The position numbers and the translations under genes were made by a program. From an uncultured Siphonobacter sp. (GTDB lineage Bacteria > Bacteroidota > Bacteroidia > Cytophagales > Spirosomataceae): a stretch of DNA of 44,111 nt. Of the stretch, positions 16,106-24,024 are shown piece after piece. The DNA lies in assembly GCA_913774715.1 (NCBI GenBank), contig CAJYHS010000229.1, forward strand, positions 1-44,111, written 5' to 3'. Under the pieces are notes generated by a model. The model was not told the DNA's origin, ran no database searches, and saw only the letters and a program-made list of their open reading frames with translations. Every line of letters begins with the position of its first letter. Position 1 is the stretch's first letter.

Positions 16106-16549
16106 TCAAATCAGGAAAGATTGCACAAAAACCAGTAAACTTCGCCCGGAAAGTGGAATCGCCGCTTGTGCATCAAAGGCACTCGAAATCAGCGAGCGAA
16201 AGGCGTTAACCAGTAACTGGAATAGGTAGCAGGTAACGTGAGCCGTGAACTCCACGACCATCTTAATAAACTTTGCCGCCAGCTTGGTAATGGAAGACGT
16301 ATACGAAACGTGTTCGTAACGGGTTTCTTCCTGACAGCAGCTCTGTTTCTTCAAACTCTGATGACTGGAAACCGGATGCTGCTTTTGAACGCAAGCAGGA
16401 CAAGACTTCTTGTCAAACGAAACCAGGGATACTTTCTTCTTGTGACGAATATGGCAGGTGTGCTCCACGAGGCCGAAACCCGTAGAAGTCGTCAAGACGA
16501 CGAATACCATAAATACGTTAAACAGTCGAAAGAGTATGGACGGCTTCAT
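16106..16549 (-). CDS. HYC_CC_PP-type cysteine-rich protein
   Basis: This 147-residue protein has an N-terminal hydrophobic segment (about 8-28) that may be a signal or membrane anchor. It is followed by HTCHIRH (His30, Cys32, His33), CPAC (Cys50, Cys53) and a CC pair (71-72). This order of His/Cys, CxxC and CC matches the Bacteroidota HYC_CC_PP family, a small protein often adjacent to TonB receptors. A second hydrophobic stretch lies at about 95-120. The function is unknown; the Cys and His set suggests soft-metal handling at the inner membrane or in the periplasm. It is the first gene of the block and has a good -7 promoter box. Confidence 0.72.
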   Translation of the reverse strand: MKPSILFRLFNVFMVFVVLTTSTGFGLVEHTCHIRHKKKVSLVSFDKKSCPACVQKQHPVSSHQSLKKQSCCQEETRYEHVSYTSSITKLAAKFIKMVVEFTAHVTCYLFQLLVNAFRSLISSAFDAQAAIPLSGRSLLVFVQSFLI

Positions 16550-16571
16550 AATACCGTAGAAGTTTGAGGAA

Positions 16572-16579
16572 CAAAGGTA
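16572..16579 (-). promoter_or_regulatory. -7 promoter box of the metal block
   Basis: On the minus strand this reads TACCTTTG, a full TAnnTTTG match, 22 bases upstream of the HYC_CC_PP start codon. No TTTG -33 box sits at the usual spacing, which would suit a promoter that needs an activator. That reading is inference. Confidence 0.5.
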
Positions 16580-16734
16580 TTTACTATTTTTCCAACGATC
16601 TACCTTTTTAATTTTTTTCCATTTAAATGTAAAAATTTACTCTTTGCCTTTCTCCTGTAATCATGGCAGGGTAACAAGAAGTTTTAGAAAATGAATAATT
16701 TCATCAGGGAACATCGTTTCCTCAGGAGCCCGAG

Positions 16735-16742
16735 TATTTTTG
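16735..16742 (+). promoter_or_regulatory. -7 promoter box of the MFS sugar permease
   Basis: TATTTTTG matches TAnnTTTG and lies 29 bases upstream of the ATG at 16772. It supports that ATG over the in-frame ATG at 16691, which would be upstream of the transcript start. Confidence 0.45.
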
Positions 16743-16771
16743 TTTATCTAAGCATTTCAAAAAACACACTT

Positions 16772-18025
16772 ATGGCTCAAACCACATCAGCCACCTCTGA
16801 ATTAAAAGCGAAATTTACCGAGAATAAATACCTCGTCACCCTCGTATTTGTCACCTCTCTTTTTATGCTCTGGGGCATTGCCATCTCCATGGGCGACATT
16901 CTCAACCGACATTTCCAGAAAGTACTAAACGTTTCAAAGGCGGACTCGGGTCTGGTGCAGTTTTCTATATTTGGTGCTTATGCCATCATGAGTATCCCGG
17001 CGGGTTTATTCATGAAGCGGTTTGGTTATAAAAACGGCGTTTTACTGGGTCTCATTCTTTACGCCTGCGGAGCCTTTTTATTCATTCCTGCTTCCAATGC
17101 CGAGTCTTTTAACTTTTTCAGAATCGCCCTGTTCGTGCTGGCTTGCGGACTGGCCACCCTCGAAACCGTTGCCCACCCTTTCATTGCCGGTCTTGGTGAT
17201 GAACGTACCAGCGACCAGCGGATTAATTTCGCTCAGTCCTTCAATGGTTTAGGTACCATCATTGGACCTCTCGTAGGAGGTTACCTGCTTTTTGGAAACG
17301 GTGAAGCTGAAAGTAAAGATCTGGAATCCGTAAAATCGTTATATCTCGCCATTGGAGCCATTATCCTGACCATCGCGATTCTTTTTTCCTTCGTGAAGGT
17401 CCCCTCCTTTCAGGATGCTCACGCCGTTTCCCCTGATACGTACGCGGCTCATCCCGAATCGTTCACCAGTTCGAAAGGCTTGTTTGAGCATCGTCATTTC
17501 GTGTGGGCAGTGATTGCCCAGTTTTTCAATGCTGCCGCACAGGGTGGAACCTGGGCTTATTTCATTAACTATGGCCACGAAAAAATGGGTCTGCCTGACG
17601 ACCAGGCGAGTTATTACTTCTCGTTCAGCATGGTATTAATGACACTGGGCCGTTTCATTGGAACATTCCTGATGAAATACATCGCCCCCAATCGACTGCT
17701 GGCCGCCTTTGCCCTGGGCAATATTCTGATGTGTCTGATCATCGCTCAGAGCTTTGGCTGGGTTTCATTCATTGCTTTATTAATGCTGAATTTCTTCTTC
17801 AGCATTATGTTCCCGACGGTATTTAGTCTGGGTTTAAAAGACCTGGGCCGTCATACGCAGCAAGCCTCTTCCTTTATCTCAATGGGTGTAGCCGGTGGTG
17901 CTATTTTCCCGTACCTGATGGGAATGATTGCCAATGAAGACGTAGCGAAAGCGTATTACTTACCCATTATCTGTTACGTAGTCATTTTTATTTTTGGAGC
18001 TAAGTTCTCCAAGCCAACGACTTAA
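16772..18025 (+). CDS. FucP-type sugar:proton symporter (MFS)
   Basis: This 417-residue inner-membrane protein has about 12 hydrophobic segments and belongs to the FHS/FucP branch of the major facilitator superfamily. The opening block LVTLVFVTSLFMLWGIAISMGDILN, the cytoplasmic loop GLFMKRFGYKNG, and ATLETVAHPFIAGLGD with its QSFNGLGTIIGPLVGG partner are family signatures. Substrates in this branch include fucose, glucose, galactose and N-acetylglucosamine; none can be chosen here. I start it at ATG 16772, where MAQTTSATSEL leads into the first helix. It is a single gene with its own promoter box and terminator. Confidence 0.88.
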   Translation: MAQTTSATSELKAKFTENKYLVTLVFVTSLFMLWGIAISMGDILNRHFQKVLNVSKADSGLVQFSIFGAYAIMSIPAGLFMKRFGYKNGVLLGLILYACGAFLFIPASNAESFNFFRIALFVLACGLATLETVAHPFIAGLGDERTSDQRINFAQSFNGLGTIIGPLVGGYLLFGNGEAESKDLESVKSLYLAIGAIILTIAILFSFVKVPSFQDAHAVSPDTYAAHPESFTSSKGLFEHRHFVWAVIAQFFNAAAQGGTWAYFINYGHEKMGLPDDQASYYFSFSMVLMTLGRFIGTFLMKYIAPNRLLAAFALGNILMCLIIAQSFGWVSFIALLMLNFFFSIMFPTVFSLGLKDLGRHTQQASSFISMGVAGGAIFPYLMGMIANEDVAKAYYLPIICYVVIFIFGAKFSKPTT

Positions 18026-18046
18026 TTTTCAGAGGAAAGATCCTTT

Positions 18047-18084
18047 AAAATGCCCCGGTTTCCTCTAAATGACCGGGGCATTTT
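18047..18084 (+). terminator. Intrinsic terminator after the sugar permease
   Basis: A 13-bp perfect stem (18047-18059 with 18072-18084, core ATGCCCCGGT) has a 12-base loop and its 3' arm ends in TTTT. It closes the MFS gene 22 bases past its stop. Confidence 0.82.
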
Positions 18085-18120
18085 GCTATCTTAAGGGTTC
18101 TTTATGATCATTCCACCCGC

Positions 18121-18756
18121 ATGTATAAAACCATTATTTTCGATTTCGACGGCACCCTGGTTGACTCCAAATACATCTTCGTGGATGTCTATAATCAGAT
18201 CGCTAAAAGATACGGTTACCTTTCCTTAGATTCCGAAAATATCCATGAATTACGAAAGCTTTCCATCCGCGAACGCTTTAAGCTTATGCAAATACCGCTC
18301 TATCATGTTCCTTTGATATCTTTCCTTTTTCTGAGAAAATACGGAAAAGCCATGCATCAGCTGACGTGTTTTGAGGGTATACAAACGATGTTGAATCAAC
18401 TTAGCACTCAAGGCCTGACATTAGCTATTATTTCTTCAAATTCGAAATCGAATATTCATACTTTCCTGAAATCCAATCAGATAACGGCCATTCAGCATAT
18501 CTATACTTCACGAAATCTGTTTGGGAAACATAAGGTCATGCATCGTTTAATGAAAGATTTGCGGATTACTCCCCAGGAAATTCTTTACGTTGGCGATGAA
18601 TTACGGGACATCAATTCCTGCCGGATTGCCCAGATCCCCATCGCCTGGGTAAGCTGGGGTTATGATCCATTGGAATTAATCGATCAAAATCCACCGGATT
18701 ATTACATCCATTCTCCCCATGAGTTATTAACCTTACTAACGAATTCCCCTTCGTAG
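18121..18756 (+). CDS. HAD-superfamily phosphatase (phosphoglycolate phosphatase-like)
   Basis: This 211-residue cytosolic hydrolase has the four HAD motifs: DFDGTLVDS (nucleophile Asp8, acid Asp10), Ser/Thr in AIISSNS, a Lys in the FGKHKVMHRL region, and the GDELRDI acidic pair in YVGDELRDINSC. A helical cap lies between motif I and II, as in the Gph/PGP type. The substrate is unknown. The stop codon TAG is formed by the first bases of the dispersed palindrome at 18753, so the C terminus may have been set by repeat insertion. Confidence 0.85.
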   Translation: MYKTIIFDFDGTLVDSKYIFVDVYNQIAKRYGYLSLDSENIHELRKLSIRERFKLMQIPLYHVPLISFLFLRKYGKAMHQLTCFEGIQTMLNQLSTQGLTLAIISSNSKSNIHTFLKSNQITAIQHIYTSRNLFGKHKVMHRLMKDLRITPQEILYVGDELRDINSCRIAQIPIAWVSWGYDPLELIDQNPPDYYIHSPHELLTLLTNSPS

Positions 18757-18852
18757 AGACGCAACTTCATCGCGTCTGGGTAAGAGGCGGTTTTGGTTAC
18801 GATTCCAATGATCTTCCTTTCCCAGCCAGACGCGATAGAGTCGCGTCTCTAC
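18753..18852. repeat. 100-bp palindromic dispersed element with 28-bp terminal inverted repeats
   Basis: The element opens GTAGAGACGCAACTTCATCG and closes with the reverse complement of GTAGAGACGCGACTCTATCG; both arms continue CGTCTGG. The arms differ at only a few bases. The middle matches unit 3 of the array at 10755-10837 in inverted orientation. It overlaps the HAD gene stop codon. It resembles a small MITE or REP-type element without coding capacity. Confidence 0.82.
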
Positions 18853-18936
18853 CTTGGATTTTCAATGCCTATTCTCCCATTTCTTTCCAAAATTGGGTCT
18901 TTATCTTCGTCATTGAAATCAATAAATGGATGCCTT

Positions 18937-19614
18937 ATGAAAATGTTAGTGGTTGAAGATGAGCAGGGTTTGGCCGAAAGTATTACGGCTTATCTGAGCA
19001 AGGAAGGATACCGTTGCGAGATGGCGGCTACGTATCAGGAAGCCGACGAAAAGCTCTATCTCTACGAATATGATTGCATCATCGTTGATTTGACCTTACC
19101 CGGTGGCGATGGTCTTCAATTAATCGAAACCCTGAAAAAAAGGTCCGCTTCAACCGGCATCATTATCATTTCAGCCCGTAACGCTCTGGAAGACCGCATC
19201 AAAGGGCTGGAAGTTGGGTCGGACGATTACCTGACCAAGCCTTTTCATTTGTCGGAGTTAAATGCCCGGGTTAAATCCCTGATTCGTCGACGGAATTTTG
19301 GAGGGCATAATGAAATTCATTACCACGAAATCGCCGTGCAGTCGCTTTCGCGAAAAGTATTTGTAAAAGATCAGGAAACGGTATTGTCCCGGAAAGAATA
19401 TGATTTATTACTCTATTTTCTTTCTAACATCGACGTGGCCTTAACGAAAGTATCCATCGCGGAGCACCTCTGGGGCGACCACGTAGACTCGGCCGATTCG
19501 CTGGATATGGTGTATTCGCACATTAAAAACCTGCGTCGTAAACTGATCGAAAAAGGCAGCCGTGATTACATTCGCTCTATTTACGGCATTGGATATAAAT
19601 TCGGTGAAGCATGA
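18937..19614 (+). CDS. OmpR-family response regulator
   Basis: This 225-residue two-component regulator has a receiver domain with phospho-acceptor Asp51 (IIVDLTLPGGDG), acidic DE at 8-9, Lys101 (YLTKPF), and a C-terminal winged helix (about 130-225, ending YIRSIYGIGYKFG). It should be phosphorylated by the kinase encoded immediately downstream, whose ATG overlaps this stop (ATGA). I start it at ATG 18937; a longer upstream reading frame would translate the dispersed repeat and is not believable. The target genes are unknown. Confidence 0.93.
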   Translation: MKMLVVEDEQGLAESITAYLSKEGYRCEMAATYQEADEKLYLYEYDCIIVDLTLPGGDGLQLIETLKKRSASTGIIIISARNALEDRIKGLEVGSDDYLTKPFHLSELNARVKSLIRRRNFGGHNEIHYHEIAVQSLSRKVFVKDQETVLSRKEYDLLLYFLSNIDVALTKVSIAEHLWGDHVDSADSLDMVYSHIKNLRRKLIEKGSRDYIRSIYGIGYKFGEA

Positions 19615-20873
19615 GGTTACTCGAAAAAACCAACCGCATTTATTTACTCTTCTCAGTCAGCCTTTACATAGTGGCTGCTTTTGGGATGTATGGCATTATC
19701 AAATGGCTGATTTACGATGAAGTAGAAAGTCGTTTATTGGTTGAAAAGCGGGACTTTCTGGTGTACATCCACCATTATGATTGGAAACAGGATTCCTATT
19801 TTGTCGAGAATAAAATTGAAGTAGAACCCGCTCGCAAACCCGCTCATTTCAAGGAAACCTTCAAGGATACCCTTATTCAGGATCGGTATTCCCAGAAAAT
19901 GCTTCCTTTCCGGCAACTAACCTTTTATGTGCCTATTCAGGACATGGAACATCGGGTAGCCATTCGTAAATCCATGATTCAGTCGTACCGGCTTATTGAA
20001 GTAATCACGTTTACGATGGCCCTGATGCTAGGGTTGCTTTTACTGGGTACGTATTGGTTTCAAAACCGGCTTTCGGGTCGTATCTGGCAGCCTTTTTACG
20101 AAACGCTTTCACGAATTAAAAACTTCGATTTAGCACAAAAGCAGAAACTTCAACTTCCTCAACCCGAGATCATTGAGTTTAAAGAACTCAATGAAGTCAT
20201 TCAGAGAATGTCGGACAAAATCCTGCAGGATTACCTGAATCTCAAGGAATTTACAGAAAATGCCTCCCACGAGTTACAAACGCCGCTGGCCTTGATTAAT
20301 GCTAAAGTCGAGCAGCTTATTCAATCCGAACAACTTACTGAAAACCAGACCCATTGGATCCAAACGATTTACGAAGCCTCCCTCCGGATGTCACGGCTGA
20401 ATCAGGGGTTACTATTACTGGCAAAAATTGAGAACCGTCAGTTTATAAATGAGCAGGTGATCAATCTCAGTGAAGAATTACAGGAAAAGTTACTAGATAT
20501 GGAGGAAGTGGTTCAGTATAAACAGATCACGCTAAGCATCCACAACGAATCTCCCTTTACCGTTTCATTACCCCCTGTTCTGGCGGAGAGTCTGATCACC
20601 AATCTGGTTAGCAATGCCCTGCGACATAACGTAACGGGCGGTGAAATTCGGCTTCATTCGCTGGCCGACCGCTTATGCCTCAGTAACACCGGACAGATAC
20701 TTCAGCATCAACCCAGTGAACTCTTTTCCCGATTCAAAAAAGAAGGGGGTTCCTCCGAATCAGTAGGGCTCGGGTTGTCCATCGTGAAAGAAATTTGTGA
20801 TAACTACGGTCTACAAATCCAGTATACCGAAATAAACGGTATGCACACCTTTTGTCTGAGTCAAGGATCATAA
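19611..20873 (+). CDS. Membrane sensor histidine kinase
   Basis: This 420-residue kinase has two membrane helices (about 11-34 and 129-150) enclosing a roughly 95-residue periplasmic sensor region. The dimerisation/phospho-acceptor domain has His220 in NASHELQTPL. The ATPase domain shows the N box (LVSNALRHN) and a G box (VGLGLSIVKEIC). No clear HAMP domain is visible, only a linker. It overlaps the response regulator by four bases, so the two are translationally coupled. The sensed signal is not apparent; the periplasmic region is Lys/Tyr/Phe-rich and unremarkable. Confidence 0.92.
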   Translation: MRLLEKTNRIYLLFSVSLYIVAAFGMYGIIKWLIYDEVESRLLVEKRDFLVYIHHYDWKQDSYFVENKIEVEPARKPAHFKETFKDTLIQDRYSQKMLPFRQLTFYVPIQDMEHRVAIRKSMIQSYRLIEVITFTMALMLGLLLLGTYWFQNRLSGRIWQPFYETLSRIKNFDLAQKQKLQLPQPEIIEFKELNEVIQRMSDKILQDYLNLKEFTENASHELQTPLALINAKVEQLIQSEQLTENQTHWIQTIYEASLRMSRLNQGLLLLAKIENRQFINEQVINLSEELQEKLLDMEEVVQYKQITLSIHNESPFTVSLPPVLAESLITNLVSNALRHNVTGGEIRLHSLADRLCLSNTGQILQHQPSELFSRFKKEGGSSESVGLGLSIVKEICDNYGLQIQYTEINGMHTFCLSQGS

Positions 20874-20910
20874 GAAAAACTCCCGCCATCGCTGACGGGA
20901 GTTTTTCTTA
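20871..20910. terminator. Bidirectional terminator overlapping the kinase stop codon
   Basis: A perfect 15-bp stem (20871-20885 with 20896-20910, core GAAAAACTCCCG) encloses a 10-base loop. The 5' arm begins at the TAA stop of the kinase. A and T runs on both arms make it work for the convergent gene ending at 20925 as well. Confidence 0.88.
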
Positions 20911-20924
20911 AAAAGTATAAGGAA

Positions 20925-22184
20925 CTATTGACGTATAATTTTCACCGCAATGTAATTGCGGTTGGGCTTGGTCGAATCTGAAGAAAGGAAACTTCCAGCG
21001 TCCAGTCTCATGATTTCCACGCCTGCGTTAGTCAAAAAGGATTTGATGCTGTTGGCCTGCTTAAAGACGTTCTTCTTGTTGCCCAGCTGCTTGGTTACTC
21101 CGGTGAACTTCAATTGAAGATTAGGATTTTTCTTCATCACATCCGCCAGTGCGTTCAGAGCTGGAGCCGACTGAGCCGTAGGCTGATTCGTAGCCGGATC
21201 AAAGCTCACCTCATCGAATGTAAAGTAGGCTCCTGGTTTAGCTAAAGGATCCGCGAGGTGTTTGGTCAGCTTATCCGCCAGACCTCCCCCCACTGAAGCA
21301 GTGGCAGAAGCAGCTCCATTCGTAGCAACTCCTGTGTTAACTGCCGCCGCAGTATCTGGATACATAGCCGTTGAATCGGTTGAAACGGCTACTTCTTCCA
21401 GCGTGGTGGAGTCCTGACTAGCCGTCGCTTTAATCGAATCTCCGTAATTTTTCCAGGCATAATACCCCCCACCCAGAACAGCTACAATTGCTAAACCCGC
21501 CACTACACTTTTCCAGGGAAACGTAGATGTTTCGTTCAGATCTGCATAGGCATCTGCGTTGCTAACTTTTGAGCGGGGCCGCTCCTGAACTTCGATTAAA
21601 TCTTCCTCTGCGGGAGTGACGTAACCCAGACGTTCGAATTCTTCGATGGACAAGGTTATGGCCACCTTATTGAATAATTCAGGATCCGCTTCTTTCACCA
21701 AATTGTCTTTCTGGTTCCGAAGTAACATGGCTAATCCGACCGCATCCAGATTCTGTTCTTTAATCTGTTTGGACAGGATATCTACTCCGAAGTAAGATAA
21801 TATGCCCAGGATATTAGTTGCTGAAGAATTCCGAATCTTAACTTGATTTGTAATCATCGAGATGACTACACTCCGTTTGTCGGGTAATAACTGACTAAAC
21901 AGATTGCTTCCTCGTTGAGTAATATGCGAAATCTGATCCCGATCTTTCAGCGTTTGCGGTAGTTGTGCCGATTTTTCAGGCGATACATTCTCGCGTTCAA
22001 TCGCTTTAAACAAAGCCTTGGCTCCACTTTCATTAGACGATCGTTTCAGAAAACCCGCTACTACGGACAAAGCGGCTAAATCAGCAGCCGACTTTACTTT
22101 TCCCACGTCTTCATTTACAAAAGCAGCAATCGTCTCTACTACATCAGCAGAAAGTGAATCTTTCAGGTACGAAAAAATATTCAT
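20925..22184 (-). CDS. DUF937 protein fused to a membrane helix and OmpA-like domain
   Basis: This 419-residue protein has three parts. Residues 1-190 are DUF937 (YidB-like, helical, opening MNIFSYLKDSLSADVVETI). A single membrane helix lies at about 225-245, and residues about 310-419 are an OmpA/MotB-like domain. The OmpA part begins YFTFDEVSFDPATN and continues in ALADVMKKNPNLQLKF. It lacks the usual peptidoglycan-binding Asp and Arg: the GHTD motif reads GVTK and the following helix has no Arg. The start at 22184 matches other DUF937 N termini. The gene follows the NTF2-like gene by 31 bases, so they may form an operon. Its job is not known. Confidence 0.85.
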   Translation of the reverse strand: MNIFSYLKDSLSADVVETIAAFVNEDVGKVKSAADLAALSVVAGFLKRSSNESGAKALFKAIERENVSPEKSAQLPQTLKDRDQISHITQRGSNLFSQLLPDKRSVVISMITNQVKIRNSSATNILGILSYFGVDILSKQIKEQNLDAVGLAMLLRNQKDNLVKEADPELFNKVAITLSIEEFERLGYVTPAEEDLIEVQERPRSKVSNADAYADLNETSTFPWKSVVAGLAIVAVLGGGYYAWKNYGDSIKATASQDSTTLEEVAVSTDSTAMYPDTAAAVNTGVATNGAASATASVGGGLADKLTKHLADPLAKPGAYFTFDEVSFDPATNQPTAQSAPALNALADVMKKNPNLQLKFTGVTKQLGNKKNVFKQANSIKSFLTNAGVEIMRLDAGSFLSSDSTKPNRNYIAVKIIRQ

Positions 22185-22215
22185 TGGTAGTGCTTTGGAG
22201 GTTAGGTTCTCAGTC

Positions 22216-22716
22216 TCACCAACCGTCGTCTGACTTTGGCTTAGGCTTCGCAACAGTTTTTTTCTGCGTTACGGCAGTTTTTCCTCCTCCAACAGAGGTA
22301 ATGGGTTGATCTTTGTCAGCCCGTGTAAATACTCTACTTACGATTTTCCAGTCGTTTCCGATTTTCATCAACGACAAAAAGTCAACAAATTTGAAAGCAT
22401 CCAGCTGCATTTCAAGCACGGCAGAACCCGCAGTTCCCAAATAATTGTAAGAAACAATACGGCCTGTCCAGTTGGCTCCCCCTTTCGGAGTTCTGCCAAT
22501 AAATTCTTTTACGGGAGTACTCGTCACCCGGCCATTGGCCAAACTTCTCAGGTTAGCCGTAGGATAAAAAGCTCGGTTAAGGCTGGCGGTATCGCCCGTG
22601 GCTCCACCGTCAATATAGTTCTGTAATGTTTCTTTAATCGCGGCGTCTTCGCTTTGAGCCTGAGCCGCAGTAAAGCTGGCTACTACGAGCGAAAGAATAG
22701 GTAATACCTTTTTCAT
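22216..22716 (-). CDS. Secreted NTF2-like (lumazine-binding-like) protein
   Basis: This 166-residue protein has a signal peptide (MKKVLPILSLVVAS, cleaved after AQA) and one SnoaL/NTF2-like cone fold, the type often annotated 'putative lumazine-binding'. The start helix EDAAIKETLQNYIDGGATGD and the last strands (FVDFLSLMKIGNDWKIVSRVF) are characteristic. It ends in a Lys/Pro-rich tail. I start it at ATG 22716; an earlier in-frame codon at 22788 would add an unlikely leader in front of the signal peptide. It lies between the epimerase and the DUF937/OmpA gene on the same strand. No catalytic residue is evident. Confidence 0.85.
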   Translation of the reverse strand: MKKVLPILSLVVASFTAAQAQSEDAAIKETLQNYIDGGATGDTASLNRAFYPTANLRSLANGRVTSTPVKEFIGRTPKGGANWTGRIVSYNYLGTAGSAVLEMQLDAFKFVDFLSLMKIGNDWKIVSRVFTRADKDQPITSVGGGKTAVTQKKTVAKPKPKSDDGW

Positions 22717-22787
22717 GTTGTTAATGCTTGGAGTAAGCTGGAATAAATGACAAAAAAATATCTTTTTTAGTGGAGTAAAAAGTTTCA

Positions 22788-23801
22788 CTACACACTTTTA
22801 GCATTATCCTGAACATTTGTCAAATATTTCACAATTCGTCGTGTACTTTCTTCCAGTCCACGAAATTTAAAGTTCAGGGCCGATTCGATTTTAGTACTGG
22901 GATACGTAAAATGGGTCTGTGAGCTTTGAGCGGTCTCTTTGGTAACCAAAGGTTGTTTCCCGGTAATGATTGATTTAAAAGCCTCCCATCGCCAGGCCAC
23001 TTCAGCAATTAATGGAGTAACGCGATACGAAGGAGCTTTCTTGCCCATTTCCTTAGCAACTAACTCAAAAAAATGGCGGTAACTCGTCCGACCGGCATTT
23101 AATACAAATCGTTCGTTTTTAATAGCACTGTACATTAATAGATAAACGGCCTCGGCCACATCCTGCACATCTATATAATTGAACGTACCATCTGTATAAA
23201 ATGGTTTTTCATGAAAGACATATTTAAATAAAGCCGTACTGCTTTTATCCCAATCGCCCTCTCCAATCACCGTCGATGGATTGACGATAACCGTATTTAA
23301 TCCTTCTGAAACACCCCGCCATACCTCCAGTTCTGCCTGGTATTTAGAAATAGCATAGTGCGAGTTGAGAGGAGACCCCTCCCACTTCTGATTTTCGTCT
23401 ATTGCCGTCGGAAGCTCCGGGTTTTTACTGGGTTGTGCAGGTCTGCCGAGAGCTGCTACGGAACTGATGTAGGCTAGTTTCTGAACCCCCTCACTTAGAC
23501 ATATATTTACGATATTGGCTGTGCCTTCGACATTAATTTTATATAATTTTTCTCGTTCTTTCGGAGAAAAAGAAACTACCGCTGCCGCGTGTACGACATG
23601 TAGACAGCCCCGAATAGCTGACTCTAGACATGCAACATCCAGCACATCCCCTTCTATCCATTCAATCTGATCTTGGATGTCCTGAATTAACCGAAGGTCG
23701 CTATTTGATCGCCGAATAGCCCGTACGGGCACTCCTTCTGAAACAAATTTCCTTGCTATAGCACTACCAATCAGGCCATTAGCACCGGTAAGAAATACCA
23801 T
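22788..23801 (-). CDS. NAD(P)-dependent epimerase/dehydratase (extended SDR, dihydroflavonol reductase-like)
   Basis: This 337-residue cytosolic oxidoreductase has the nucleotide motif TGANGLIG (residues 5-12), a catalytic Tyr149-x3-Lys153 (HYAISKYQ) and a conserved Ser in ISSVAALG. The general layout matches the dihydroflavonol-4-reductase-like branch of extended SDRs. In bacteria these reduce varied carbonyls, and the substrate is not predictable here. It is the first gene of a possible three-gene run with the NTF2-like and DUF937 genes, but no functional link is obvious. Confidence 0.88.
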   Translation of the reverse strand: MVFLTGANGLIGSAIARKFVSEGVPVRAIRRSNSDLRLIQDIQDQIEWIEGDVLDVACLESAIRGCLHVVHAAAVVSFSPKEREKLYKINVEGTANIVNICLSEGVQKLAYISSVAALGRPAQPSKNPELPTAIDENQKWEGSPLNSHYAISKYQAELEVWRGVSEGLNTVIVNPSTVIGEGDWDKSSTALFKYVFHEKPFYTDGTFNYIDVQDVAEAVYLLMYSAIKNERFVLNAGRTSYRHFFELVAKEMGKKAPSYRVTPLIAEVAWRWEAFKSIITGKQPLVTKETAQSSQTHFTYPSTKIESALNFKFRGLEESTRRIVKYLTNVQDNAKSV

Positions 23802-23995
23802 CTCTTTCTACTTTTCTTACTATTTCATACGGAAATTTGAAATCTTCCCGGTCATTCCCTATTCACAGAAATAGGGATAATAGGATCGCTTCGCTACATC
23901 CCGAATTCCGCTGGACCCTTGACGAACCAAAAGTAAGGATTTTTTGATGGATCGAACGATCCTGTATTCTCTTCCCTGCATCCTCTAAAAATGCT

Positions 23996-24003
23996 TACTT
24001 TTG
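23996..24003 (+). promoter_or_regulatory. -7 promoter box of metG
   Basis: TACTTTTG fits TAnnTTTG and ends 21 bases before the metG ATG, the same spacing seen for susC. No matching TTTG -33 element is obvious. Confidence 0.45.
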
Positions 24004-24024
24004 CTGCTCTAATTACGAATTTTC

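Noticed and set aside
18793-18936. In-frame N-terminal extension of the response regulator
   Set aside because: It translates the dispersed palindrome and intergenic sequence; receiver domains start at the MKMLVVEDE segment.
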